Assembly: GCF_027596085.1 (NCBI RefSeq)
Contig: NC_072451.1
Location: 8,027,513 to 8,091,512, forward strand
DNA: 64,000 nt
Reading direction: 5' to 3'
Source of the DNA: Anoplopoma fimbria
Taxonomy: Eukaryota > Chordata > Actinopteri > Perciformes > Anoplopomatidae
Both the position numbers and the translations under genes were made by a program. A model generated the notes under the pieces. The model ran no database searches, was not told where the DNA came from, and saw only the letters and a program-made list of their open reading frames with translations. This document shows, piece by piece, positions 49,778-60,900 of the stretch. Within the stretch, counting starts at the first letter, position 1. Every line of letters begins with the position of its first letter.

Positions 49778-50003
49778 ATAAGGAACACCACTGGGAAGCT
49801 ACAGAATGAGATACAAACCTAAACAAATTGTAATAATGGACCAGCCTTTTAACACAGCTTTAATAATGCACAGAACAACTTACTAGGTTTTTATGGCTTT
49901 TTTTTAAATCACCTGTGAAGTCATTCTGCCCTCCACTTTGTCTAACTCCCTCCACTTTCCCAAGTACTATTGAGAGCTTGTGTTCAGTAAACGGCAAGCT
50001 GCT
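49778..50003. repeat. Right flank shared by Tc1 copies B and C (copy B side)
   Basis: From ataaggaacaccactgggaa to cggcaagctgct this is nearly identical to 57133-57359, with about four differences by eye. It has no similarity to Tc1 termini. Confidence 0.9.
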
Positions 50004-50250
50004 TTTCTCTCTCTCACTCATCCTCTGTCTCTTTCTCTGTTTTTCTTTTCTCTTTCGTTCTCTCTCTCGCACTCTGAATTGAATAAAATAAGCTTTATTT
50101 TTGAATTCTCTTTATTGGCACTTAGCTTCATTAAACATGTTGCCAAAGCAATTTACATATTATTACACATATTACATAATTAATACACGGATGTCACATG
50201 CAGGTTATACAGATACAGTCCAATACATTACAATACAGTACACTATACAA
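50004..50250 (-). mobile_element. Second LINE 3' end with degenerate (GA)n tail
   Basis: Shares tgttgccaaagcaa, attacacatattacataatt, ggttatacagatacagtcca and the pyrimidine-rich left part (50004-50075) with 46030-46260. Abuts the right edge of the duplicated Tc1 flank. Confidence 0.6.
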
Positions 50251-50989
50251 TTGTATTCAAAGCGACAGAGACAGAGAGTAAGGAGAGAGAGAGAGGGAGG
50301 GAGATAATACTTTATTTTCTGGATCTAGTAGTGTTGTGTGTCCCTCAGGCTGTGGTAGGCAGATACGTATCAAATGTGTGTGGGGAAGTTGATTATTTAC
50401 AGAAATGAATCATTGAAACAATTATAATTACTGCAAGAGCGGAAATTGTATTTTAAACTGAAGAAATATATAGATATTAGTTAATTTAATTTCACTTACT
50501 TTACTTATTTATTGAATTTGGGGGAGAATTCATAACTTTTATTGGATTTCATGTTTTTATTTGTCAATTCTTATGTACAGATTTCATTTTTATATTTCAT
50601 TAAAAGGTATAAATCATAGCTTTCTGTCTATTGCATCATTTTGTAAAATGATTCAACAGAATACTTTACTTTATATTAATACCCAAATTCAACTGGATAT
50701 CATTTCAATGATTTTAATAACTAAAAGAAAATGCGACAACACAACAAATAACAATTCATATAATTTCTAATCCAGCAAAAAGAATAAACAATTCTTAGAT
50801 CATCATATATAGGAATGTTCCAGTATACCAATTGCTAAATCTCATACATTGTTGCCAGCAAATTCCTAAAGGGCCTTACTAGCAAGTGCTCACTGAAATT
50901 AAGAGAGAATGCAACACTTCTTCATCAAATACGACACAGAAACTGGTCCTCCGGTACAGCAGGTGGCACCTGTACACTGTGGGCCGATA
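50251..50989. other. Intergenic between LINE tail and TYW3 promoter
   Basis: AT-rich, with a short gagaga run at 50283-50305; nothing else seen. Confidence 0.6.
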
Positions 50990-51215
50990 GCTCGGCCGCC
51001 ATTTCTGCTGAAGAAGAAGAAGAAGAAACAACACTGGGATAGCAGGACTAACAGCTAGCTAACGATCACAAAGTATAGCATGTAATGAATGCAGATTAAA
51101 GGTTGTTTTTTTTTTTTATCCGTTTCTGTCATAAAAGTCCCGAGCTGTTAAACACCTTGTCAGCTCACACCACCAATAAATAAATCAATCAATCAATAAA
51201 TGACTAACGTTAGCT
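50990..51215 (+). promoter_or_regulatory. TYW3 promoter / 5' UTR region
   Basis: The stretch just upstream of TYW3 contains gccgccatttc at 50996-51006, a near match to the YY1 site common in housekeeping promoters (inverse of AAGATGGCGGC), followed by a (GAA)n run at 51011-51027. No TATA box is evident near it. Assignment is by position and motif only. Confidence 0.4.
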
Positions 51216-51383
51216 ATGGAGAAAACATTCAGTCAGTGGAAGAGGCAGTGTCTGGACAAGCTGGACCTGAGTAAGAAGGGCAGCGTGGATGAGGACATTG
51301 CACATGTAGTGTCTCTGCTCAACAGCTGTGAGCAGTACTTCACCACCAGCTCCTGCTCCGGCAGAGTCGTCCTCATCGACGGG
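51216..51383 (+). CDS. tyw3: TYW3 coding exon 1
   Basis: 56 codons, [20 protein letters not shown] to GRVVLIDG, donor GGG|gtgagg, phase 0. Similar to human MDRSAEFRKWKAQCLSKADL...SSCAGRILLLD. Confidence 0.95.
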
Positions 51384-52761
51384 GTGAGGGAGGCTATCAC
51401 CTGCTACTTCCGGGACTTGTTTGGGACTGAATTTGTTAAGAGGCACAACGGCATTCGTCACTATGTCATTGTCTATTACCACAGCACTCTGTCTAAGTCT
51501 GTCTCTGTATATCCCTCCTGAGTCCCCTGTCTCTCGTCCTCCCTCCTAGGCTCCAGAGAGCAGTGATATTCACAAACAGAACTGTGTTTGGCTGTTTGTC
51601 TCACACCAGAAATGCAAATCTGATGACTTGGTGAGTCGTGATGGACTCCTGCACTCCTGATATTTCATCTAATATTGTGGATTTGAAATAGACAAAGAGC
51701 ACATTGTGTTTTTTATTCCTCAGATGTCCAGTCTGGCCGGCTCCAGTGGAGATGCAGTGTTTAAGTTTGAGCCCTTTGTGCTCCATGTCCAGTGTCGGCG
51801 GCTGGATGATGCTCAGCTGATGGTGAGGATGACAGTCTGTGTGTCTGCCTGTATTGTTGAAACGGCCAAAGTGTTGATTTACATGCAGAGTGGCTCTACG
51901 CAGTACAGTATGAACATGGACTTGAGAGGGAGGGTGCAACGTAAATGTCTTTTTAATTAAATAAACTGACCAATCTGTCATTATAATATGTTGTCTCTCT
52001 TCTAGCACTCAGTGGCCATCAACTCAGGCTTCAGGAACTCTGGTCTCACTGTCAGCAAGACAGGAAAAATCATCACGGTAGGCTCTGTGACATCAATGAC
52101 ATCTCCAGGATTCCAACACTCTATCAGTACCAATAGATTTCAATTAATATTAATTTGAGCTTCGGACAGTCCATGCAGTAGAAACCCCCCTTGCTTTGCT
52201 GCATGTGTTGCTTGCATAAACGGTGTAAAATTAGTGAATGTATTTTGTCCCTCTAGGCTGTCCGTAGCACCCACGGCCTAGAGGTTCCTCTCAGCCACAA
52301 AGGAAAGCTCCTGGTTGAACATGAGTACATCCATTTCCTAACTCAGATAGCTAATCAGAAGATGGAGGAGAACCTTAGACGGATCCATAGGTCAGTCTGC
52401 TATTGGCTCTTTCCTACTCACTGATTAGTTCTCACTAATTCTATTCATCAGCATTCTAACATGCTGCAGGTAGCTCTGATTAATTAATTAATTTATATTG
52501 GTCATTTCCAGGTTCTACCAGAATCTCCAGTCAGCCCTGACTACGGAGAAACTACCAAAACTACAAATCCCAAATCCTCCCATCTCACAGGAACCACAAG
52601 ACACACGACTGGAGACAGAAAGGGGGAAGAGGAGGAGGAGGAGGAGGAAGAAGAAGAACAGGAGGAGAAGAAGAAAACAAGTGTGTATAAACGGAGGCGG
52701 AAGAGAGAACAACACCATCAGGCTGACTGTTGCCATGGTGACAGGTCCAGCCTCGTGCTAG
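51216..52761 (+). CDS. tyw3: TYW3, tRNA-yW synthesising protein 3 (wybutosine biosynthesis methyltransferase)
   Basis: Join of 51216-51383, 51550-51630, 51724-51822, 52006-52077, 52257-52390 and 52512-52761; 267 codons plus TAG, against about 259 in human. TYW3 is the SAM-dependent N4-methylase of the wybutosine pathway that modifies G37 of cytosolic tRNA-Phe. Conserved blocks are [10 protein letters not shown] at 19-28, [13 protein letters not shown] at 43-55, [30 protein letters not shown] and [17 protein letters not shown]. The start is secure: an in-frame TGA lies 15 nt before the ATG. The last exon as written reads an Arg/Lys run where a +1 frame gives an acidic tail and ends at TGA 52791-52793, so the C-terminus is doubtful. 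The gene stands between the divergent PLPPR4 and PLPPR5. Confidence 0.93.
51550..51630 (+). CDS. tyw3: TYW3 coding exon 2
   Basis: 27 codons, [20 protein letters not shown] then KCKSDDL, matching human QKQNCCWLLVTHKLCVKDD. Acceptor cctag, donor gtgagt. No long open frame marks it. Confidence 0.92.
51724..51822 (+). CDS. tyw3: TYW3 coding exon 3
   Basis: 33 codons, [20 protein letters not shown] then [13 protein letters not shown], close to human [23 protein letters not shown]. Acceptor ctcag, donor gtgagg. Confidence 0.95.
52006..52077 (+). CDS. tyw3: TYW3 coding exon 4
   Basis: 24 codons, [18 protein letters not shown] then TGKIIT, matching human [20 protein letters not shown]. Acceptor tctag, donor gtaggc. 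Confidence 0.94.
52257..52390 (+). CDS. tyw3: TYW3 coding exon 5
   Basis: [20 protein letters not shown] then [20 protein letters not shown], ending in phase 2 at AG|gtcagt. Matches the human [18 protein letters not shown] block. Confidence 0.95.
52512..52761 (+). CDS. tyw3: TYW3 coding exon 6, C-terminus with possible frame error
   Basis: Starts [20 protein letters not shown] (human FYNCLQHALE). After ETERG the given frame reads a run of Arg/Lys to TAG at 52759-52761. One extra base in the five-G run at 52622-52626 would instead give poly-Glu followed by a charged tail ending [11 protein letters not shown] at TGA 52791-52793. Acidic tails are usual in TYW3. Confidence 0.75.
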
Positions 52762-53719
52762 AGCTGGAGGACTGTCTGGATCTGTTCACATGAAGCAGTG
52801 GCTGAGCGAACATGCTGACACATTCCTGGTATGACTGACTGGATTACAGTGCAGATTAGAGTAACCCACAATGCACCGCTAACCTGCTCTGGAGCAGGTT
52901 TAAGTCAGTAGATCAGAGTAATGGATCTCTCATTTCTACACAGTCACAACATGGACAGAAGGACTGAAACATACTGATACTCATAAGACTAATGGGTATG
53001 CTGTTGTTTGTCTATCTCTGTTAGAATGACAGGGTGCATACATTCGACTGTACCAGCACAAAGGCTTATTATAGACCAAATGACTGTATCATGTTTGAAC
53101 TCAGAGAACTATGAGAGAAACGCTGTGTGAGAAAAACAGTCAATTTGGAACCGAGAAGAGCTTAAAAAGGTATTTTTAATTTAAAACCCGCAGTAGAGAG
53201 ATGCACAATTCTAAACATGATTATGTTCCCTCGTGTGAGAAATGTAATCTTAGTGGAGATCACTCCAACATTAATGCATCCTCAGGTTTAACCTGTTGGG
53301 ATTTAGTCAGCTACAGTCTGGGTGCTTGATGAGAGGTCATGACAGAACAAAGGAATACAAGACTAGAATTAGATTAACCAGACTTTAGCCATAAAGTCTA
53401 CTTTTCTGATGATCAGTTCTTGTTAGCACTGTTATAGTTCATTAAAGTCTATTTTTTTTGCACTGAGGTCATACTTAGTCATGGCACTGTACTAGACTTC
53501 CTTGTATACAGAGGTGTTTCTAATATTCTGTCCATGTCGTGTATTGAAACTCCTCACTGTGATGTAATCCAACACCACCTTCAACTATTACCTCTGTACT
53601 AAACATGTCATTGAATGAACACATCTCGGGCAATGTCAACCAGAACTGATGAGCTCTGTAAAGATGGATATTACAGCAGGGCTGTCGAATTGGACTGCAT
53701 TTAACTCACAGGTGTACCA

Positions 53720-54363
53720 AATAAAGTGGCCACTGATTGTTTTTCAGTTCAGTTGAAAGAGATTGAAGTCAGTGATTATGTTGCAACTGATTCACATGTA
53801 ATTCATGTAATATCAACATTAATCATCCTTGTTTCATGAATGCAGAAAAAGATCAATCTGATGTTGTCAACAACACATAGGGATGGGGACACCTGATGGA
53901 GTTCTTTTTTACCTGTTACCTGGGTTACAGTCACTTTATACTGGGACTAGTATAGTCCCAACACCACTGAGCTTTTTCTTTTGTAAATGTCCCTGCTGCG
54001 GGACTAATAAAGGATTATCTTATCTTATCTTATGTAGATAGAAAAACAGCCTCTGAACACAGTTCTGTGTTGAAGCTCACACTCATAGTTTCTTTTTAGA
54101 CATACATCCCAGCTGTGCGATCAAAGACAATACTTACCGTAGTCCTGTCAGATGTGTATCTACGCCTTGATTGAGAGCTAATGATGTCTTAAGATGCTGC
54201 TGAGTTGAGGCTGTTTATTGACACTGTTTCAGTTCTACCACTGGAGGGCAGCATTGTTTGTATTAGATCTCTTAGAACGACAATGTTTCTCAGTGTATTT
54301 CTTTTGAATTAAGTGACATTCACTGGGACCGAAATATGCCATTGCATGAATATGATGAATAAA
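53720..54363 (+). promoter_or_regulatory. Candidate polyadenylation hexamers downstream of TYW3
   Basis: AATAAA occurs at 53720-53725 and 54358-54363 on the plus strand. The first lies inside a repeat-like segment. Neither can be confirmed without transcript data. Confidence 0.25.
53980..54034 (+). mobile_element. Rex1-like LINE 3' terminus (short copy)
   Basis: Carries ctgctgcgggactaataaag followed by (TTATC)n, the same terminus as the copy at 19335. No coding portion was recognised upstream. Confidence 0.7.
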
Positions 54364-54640
54364 TAGGAATTTTTATCAATCTTGTGTCCATTTTTAATAA
54401 TTATTTTCCAGAAGTAATGTCATGGACAGATGAAACAGTTTGGTGCCCCATGGCAAACACCCATCTCCCAACAATAATGCATTCTATGCACATTGTTGCG
54501 CTCAGTTCCCATCAAGCACTTTTCATAACAGCTTCATTTTTTTTATTGTGTAGAAAAGTGAGTACAATACAAGTGCAGACAAGTACTATAACAAGTTTAA
54601 TAACGGAGGTCAAACAAAATGTATATGGACGGATGCATGT

Positions 54641-54679
<39 letters not shown>

Positions 54680-54688
54680 GCGTGTGCT
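54641..54688. repeat. (GT)n microsatellite downstream of TYW3
   Basis: About 20 GT units ending in gcgtgtgcgtgtg. Confidence 0.95.
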
Positions 54689-55505
54689 AGTGTCTAATGT
54701 GTGATCCAGTTGATGGGGGACTAAAGGGTGTTAAATGAGGCTAGGCGGTAATATAACTTGTATATATGCCAGGGACCACCAGTACCTCTTCTCCTTTAGT
54801 ATAACATGTGTAACACATTTCACATTTGCAATTAAGAATTATCTCCCCACACTGATATTTCTCTCAGCTCTCTTGAGTCTCTTATAGCTGTTTGGGTTTT
54901 TTGTTTCAACTCCATTAACATCAAACTGGTTTCCAGCAGCAGCAGGCAGCAGAGACAGATAAAGTTATAGACATTTCGATCGGGAGTTGGAGGAGAACAA
55001 AAACAGAGCTAAAGAGAGAGAATATAGGATTTGCATTTATCAGGTGAAGACGTGTTCTTTTCTCGCGCGGTTTTCATCAATGCAGTCTGGTGGCTTTGAA
55101 GAGAGAGATATAATGGCTTCAGTTTCCAGTAGGAGAGGGCTGTATGAGCCCCCAGACTCCTTTAACAAAAGCAGTAATTTAACCTCCCAGAACACAGGAG
55201 AAGCTGGTCACCGCTGCATCGATCGGTTGGGTGGTTTGTTTTATTGCGTCCACAGCAGTACATTGCTTAGCTTCTGTGCCTGTGTCCTTCTGTCTGCTTC
55301 TCCAAACTGTGAGCTTGCTGCCCTCTATCTAAGTTACTGTATTTCATACACTGACTATAAGGATGTGTATATACTGTATATGAAGAATCATCATGCAGAA
55401 ACTTTCAGCAGGTCACGTGGGAAAACTATTTTAGACACTCTTCCCTAATTAGCATTTTGATGCTTAAATTTTTTTATTTAGACCAAAATGTGAATCTTCA
55501 GAATA

Positions 55506-57132
55506 CAGTGGGTACGGAAAGTATTCAGACCCCTTTAAATCTTTCACTCTTTGTTTCATTGCAGCCATTTGCTAAAATCGAAAAAGTTCATTTTTTTTTC
55601 GCATTAATGTACACTCAGCAACCCATCTTGACAGAAAAAAACAGAAATGTAGAAATTTTTGCAAATTTATTAAAAAAGAAAAACTGAAATATCACATGGT
55701 CATAAGTATTCAGACCCTTTGCTGTGACACTCATATTTAACTCACATGCTGTCCATTTCTTCTGATCCTCCTTGAGATGGTTCTACTCCTTCATTGGAGT
55801 CCAGCTGTGTTTAATTAAACTGATTGGACTTGATTAGGAAAGGCACACACCTGTCTATATAAGACCTTACAGCTCACAGTGCATGTCAGAACAAATGAGA
55901 ATCATGAGGTCGAAGGAACTGCCCAAGGAGCTCAGAGACAGAATTGTGGCAAGGCACAGATCTGGCCAAGGTTACAAAAGAATTTCTGCAGCACTCAAGG
56001 TTCCTAAGAGCACAGTGGCCTCCATAATCCTTAAATGGAAGAAGTATGGGATGACCAGAACTCTTCCTAGACCTGGCCGTCCAGCCAAACTGAGCAATCG
56101 TGGGAGAAGAGCCTTGGTGAGAGAGGTAAAGAAGAACCCAAAGATCACTGTGGCTGAGCTCCAGAGATGCAGTAGGGAGATGGGAGAAAGTTCCACAAAG
56201 TCAACTATCACTGCAGCCCTCCACCAGTCGGGGCTTTATGGCAGAGTGGCCCGACGGAAGCCTCTCCTCAGTGCAAGACATATGAAAGCCTGCATAGAGT
56301 TTGCCAAAAAACACATGGAGGACTCCCAAACTATGAGAAATAAGATTCTCTGGTCTGATGAGACCAAGATTGAACTTTTTGGCGTTAATTCTAAGGTGGT
56401 ATGTGTGGAGAAAACCAGGCACTGCTCATCACCTGCCCAATACAATCCCAACAGTGAAACATGGTGGTGGCAGCATCATGCTATGGGGGTGTTTTTCAGC
56501 TGCAGGGACAGGACGACTGGTTGCAATTGAAGGAAAGATGAATGCGGCCAAGTACAGAGATATCCTGGAAGAAAACCTCCTCCAGAGTGCTCAGGACCTC
56601 AGACTGGGCCGAAGGTTCACCTTCCAACAAGACAATGACCCGAAGCACACAGCTAAAATAACAAAGGAGTGGCTTCGGAACAAGTCTGTGACCATTCTTG
56701 ACTGGCCCAGCCAGAGCCCTGACCTAAACCCAATTGAGCATCTCTGGAGAGACCTGAAAATGGCTGTCCACCAACGTTCACCATCCAACCTGACAGAACT
56801 GGAGAGGATCTGCAAGGAAGAATGGCAGAGGATCCCCAAATCCAGGTGTGAGAAACTTGTTGCATCATTCCCAAGAAGACTCATGGCTGTACTAGCTCAA
56901 AAGGGTGCTTCTACTCAATACTGAGCAAAGGGTCTGAATACTTATGACCATGTGATATTTCAGTTTTTCTTTTTTAATAAATTTGCAAAAAATTTCTACA
57001 TTTCTGTTTTTTTTCTGTCAAGATAGGTTGCTCAGTGTACATTAATGCGAAAAAAAATGAATTTTTTTTTAGCAAATGGCTGCAATGAAACAAAGGGTGA
57101 AAAATTTAAAGGGGTCTGAATACTTTCTGTAC
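55506..57132 (+). mobile_element. Tc1-like transposon C (near-identical to B, right terminus truncated)
   Basis: Begins cagtgggtacggaaagtatt at 55506 after TA 55504-55505. It is collinear with copy B throughout, with few substitutions by eye. The right inverted repeat ends at the same truncated point, ctttctgtac, at 57132. Lies between TYW3 and PLPPR5. Confidence 0.92.
55883..56924 (+). pseudogene. Tc1-like transposase, copy C, one frameshift
   Basis: Frame 1 runs from MSEQMRIMRSKELPK to [13 protein letters not shown]; at about 56393-56398 an extra base (aaggtggt against aagcggt in copy B) shifts the frame. The second frame then reads [51 protein letters not shown] and [15 protein letters not shown] to GASTQY and TGA at 56924. 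This is the best preserved copy. TATATAA lies at 55856-55862. Confidence 0.94.
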
Positions 57133-57359
57133 ACAAGGAACACCACTGGGAAGCTACAGAATGAGATACAAACCTAAACAAATTGTAATAATGGACCAGC
57201 CTTTTAACACAGCTTTAATAATGCACAGAACAACTTACTAGGTTTTTATGGCTTTTTTTTAAAATCACCTGTGAAGTCATTCTGCCCTCCACTTTGTCTA
57301 ACCCCCTCCACTTTCCCAAGTACTATTGAGATCTTGTGTTCAGTAAACGGCAAGCTGCT
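57133..57359. repeat. Right flank shared by Tc1 copies B and C (copy C side)
   Basis: acaaggaacaccactgggaa to cggcaagctgct, the counterpart of 49778-50003. Beyond it the two loci diverge completely. Confidence 0.9.
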
Positions 57360-57759
57360 CTTTAGAGATTGTTCAGTGAAATAGAATGACATCCCTGGTT
57401 CACTGCCGTCACATGATTCAGGGAACTCACAGGAGCGGAAGGACAAGGTTTCCCTCTCACTCACAGAAAAGGAAAAGGGGAACAACTTTCTGTCTCTGAG
57501 GGGCAAATCCTCATCATCTTCAGTAGAGTCAGCAACATCTGTTTGATATTTGCACTGGAGCATCCTTCAAGATTTGTTCGGCTGGATTATACAACAAAAA
57601 TTGCTACAAAATGGGATTATAAACATTATGATGAGTGATATTTAGCAGGAATGAGCAAGACTGGAATATAATCCGACACAAACAGGAAATTGGCAAATTT
57701 GGAAGTTATAAATTGGGTTCTTCATCCATATCCAGGACCTTTTGAAGACTGAGTCTACC
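57360..57759 (+). other. Region directly upstream of PLPPR5 start
   Basis: Probably 5' UTR or promoter of PLPPR5 by position. No core promoter motif could be assigned with confidence. Confidence 0.4.
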
Positions 57760-57963
57760 ATGCTGTACTTCCAGGTGGTGATTCTAGCAGCTACAGTGAT
57801 GCTGGTTTACTACTGTGAGTTCACGGACACTTTCAGTCCGGCTCAGCAGGGCTTCATCTGCAGGGACCCAACTTTAACTAAACCTGATCCTGGACCTGAA
57901 CAGGACAGCAGGGTACAGCCAGTAATGCTGTACTCTGTGGTGGGTGGACTGCCTGTTGTACTG
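57760..57963 (+). CDS. plppr5: PLPPR5 coding exon 1
   Basis: 68 codons from ATG 57760: MLYFQVVILAATVMLVYYCE then FTDTFSPAQQGFICRD and PGPEQDSRVQPVMLYSVVGG. Human PLPPR5 has an 11-residue leader before the equivalent Met; here the frame stays open back to 57712 without another ATG, so this Met is taken as the start, or the leader is on an unseen upstream exon. Donor CTG|gtaagt. Confidence 0.9.
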
Positions 57964-60900
57964 GTAAGTCGAGATTTAAACACAATCGACTGAAGGTTTG
58001 ATTGTTTTTTGCTGTGATGAAGATAAGGATGCTCCTGTTAAGGGACGAAAATGGATGTAATTCTACATTAACATTACTTCTATGTTTTTATATTTCACAT
58101 TCCTGCCTGTTCTCTTCATTAAATACGAATTGAAATACACTACTACTAATTTTCCTGATGTGTCTGTTGCACTCTGTGCTTCATTAAGGGATTAAATTAT
58201 GTGTAAAGTGAAAGGGGTCCCCTTCAGCGAATTGTCTCCAGCTTCACAGTTCCCCTCAGCTCTACGGAGCCATTTAGCACCTCTCAGGTCATTGTTTCAG
58301 TCTCAAAGGCTGCCGCTTTACTGTTAGTTAACTTAAACAACACAACAACTAACATCATAATATGTAAATGTTATGTTACATATTGTGCTGCCCACAAGCT
58401 GCCAAAAAAAATAATTTGCTGCTTTTAGAACACTACAGATAGTTACATGATCAAAATTAAATTAATGAAATTACCATATTATTATCGATTATAATTATTA
58501 ATCTTATTATATATAATGATATTTCACGCTGTGTCTCTTGGTAGACATGTGTCCCTATGTGTCTGCTTTGAATGTACATCTGAAATGACCACATACATCA
58601 CTGTGAGTTCACTCCACATCTGAATAACAAACACTGTAGATTTCCTGTGCGCAGGTGGTGGTTTTCAAAGTAAGGATTCTATTTCTGTTATGGTATGGAT
58701 GTGGTTTCAGAGGACATTTGACTACGGTGAGATATAATGGAAGGCAAATTGAAAATGAGGGGGTATGAAAATGAGCTTGTGTGACATCATCAACAATTCA
58801 ACAATCTAAGTATTTTGATCCCAAAGTAATCTTTGTTCTTTCTGTTTCTCAGATTTCCGGTGTAGAGCTTGTTATCTTCCTCCTTCACTACAACTCAAAC
58901 AACCTATACGACCAAGAGAAGGCTGTTGTCATGGGTGACTGTTGCTACGTGAACCCTATGGTGCGCCGGACATTCCGTTTCCTTGGTAATGAAATAACAA
59001 ATATGCTGCTAAAATAACTTAAAACTATACGGACACAATTTTGTATCTTTTGTGGTTTAAAGGTGCAATGTGTCAGATCTGGACAGAATTTTAGTTTGAT
59101 TATAAAATGACCATTATCAACTGCATGTGAAGAGGTTATAGTGTTGACGTTATGTCAACAATGTATATATATTGTGTTGCAGAGATATCTGCTGAAATGA
59201 GCATGCTAACCAGATAGCCCGGACTCGTCCTGACTTGTAATACCACTTGTACTTTGAGCTGATAGTGAGTTTACCGGAGCTGGGATTTGTGCTGCTGCTA
59301 CAGCTGCTAACTGAAAGTCTATTTCCGGAGCAACCTGCTCTCTTCCTGTCAAAATTATCTAGTTTCATTGAAGCAGGACGGAGAAAACTATTGGCCGACG
59401 CCCAGTAGTAGAGGTGAAATGCGGCCCCCTATTTATTTGGAGCATGTAGTCCCACTCCCATCTAACACGTTGTAGTTTTAATACAACATGATTCATTCTG
59501 AGAATCATTTTAAATCATCAGTCAGTGTTATTCAGTGTTGATTGTAATCATCCTCCTCTGGTTTGGCCAGTTTTCCCTAATGTTGTAGGCAGTTATAACA
59601 CATTCTGACAAGGTACATTATTAATTATTATAAAAGACCATTTTATGAGATGCTTTGTTATTATAACTACATACCTTCTTGTTATAACATGATGTAATAA
59701 AAGAGCAGTTATAAGAATGAGGTGCATAGCCTGTTACAATTACCTTATTTGTAATTATACATATGTAAATGAGATTTGATTCATACGACACACCTTGCTT
59801 GTCCTGCTAACAAGACAAAATGTCTACTGTAAAAAAAGGGGTAAAAAAAGAGTAAAACTCCCTCGTTAACAAACACTCAATAATTAACAAATAAATTGAG
59901 ATTTCAGACACTACTACATTTTTGTCATGTTGTATCATCACGTTGAGTTGAAGTGTACTACTGTAATTTTTTGCATTTGCAATGTGGGATTGTTAGCAGT
60001 AAAAGTCCCCATGCTACGTTTCACTGAAGGAGTATTTGGAGGAATATTGCGCACAGATTTCAAAAAATAAGAATTTGGTTGTTTAAATAAAATGGCAGAT
60101 GTGCTTTTATAAGCTGATCTTAAATTTTTCTTACAAGTTTCTTTTCTTGTTATAATGACCAGTTTGATGCCATGAGGGCACCTCTGGGCTGCCGTACTAA
60201 ACGAGCATGATTATGGTAAACATAACCGTAGCCTCTGTTTTCATACATACACATCTGTGTGTATGAAAAGTGTCATGCTAACACTGTAGCATGCACTAAA
60301 TTAAGTTAATAATAGTAACAACGTTTGAAATGCTGAACCTTTACTTGTAATTTATGTTTTGATAACAGTATTGCTATTTTAACTTAACAAAACAGTGTGT
60401 AGGATTTAGGAGGATTTATTGGCAGAATGTGAAAATAATATTCATTACTACACTTACATTGGTGTATAATCACCTGAAACTAAGACTAACTCCATAATGC
60501 ACCACAATGCTTTTATGGTAGCCCAGAAAGGACAAACCTAACAATGGCTCAAGGGAGCCTTTTACCTTTTTATGTTACCTGAATGTCAATGTTATTCTCC
60601 GCCATGCTTGGAAAGGGAGGAGTGGGCGGAGGAAGGTTAGGTTGAATGCAATCTCAAACCCACCACTAGATGCCACTAAATCCTCCAAACTGCTCCTTTC
60701 AGTAAAGGATCTAAATGCTTCCTCCTTCACCCCTGTATTGATGTGAATGATTTATTACAACTAAAGCGATTTCTATACAAATGTAAATCCACTTCTCATA
60801 TGTGTATGTTTTTCCGTAGGTGTGTATTTCTTCGGTCTGTTCGGAGCAGACATCTTTGTCAATGCAGGTCAGCTGGTCACAGGATGTCTGGCCCCTCACT

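Larger units (their letters stand above)
52794..55505. other. Intergenic, downstream of TYW3
   Basis: Contains a LINE terminus (53980), a GT tract (54641) and repeat-like ends gaggtgtttctaatattctg (53510) and cacaggtgtaccaaataaag (53708). A 153-codon frame at 54987-55448 has no recognisable domain. Confidence 0.6.

Noticed and set aside
54987..55448. 153-codon plus-strand frame between TYW3 and PLPPR5
   Set aside because: No domain, no conserved motif, no supporting signals.
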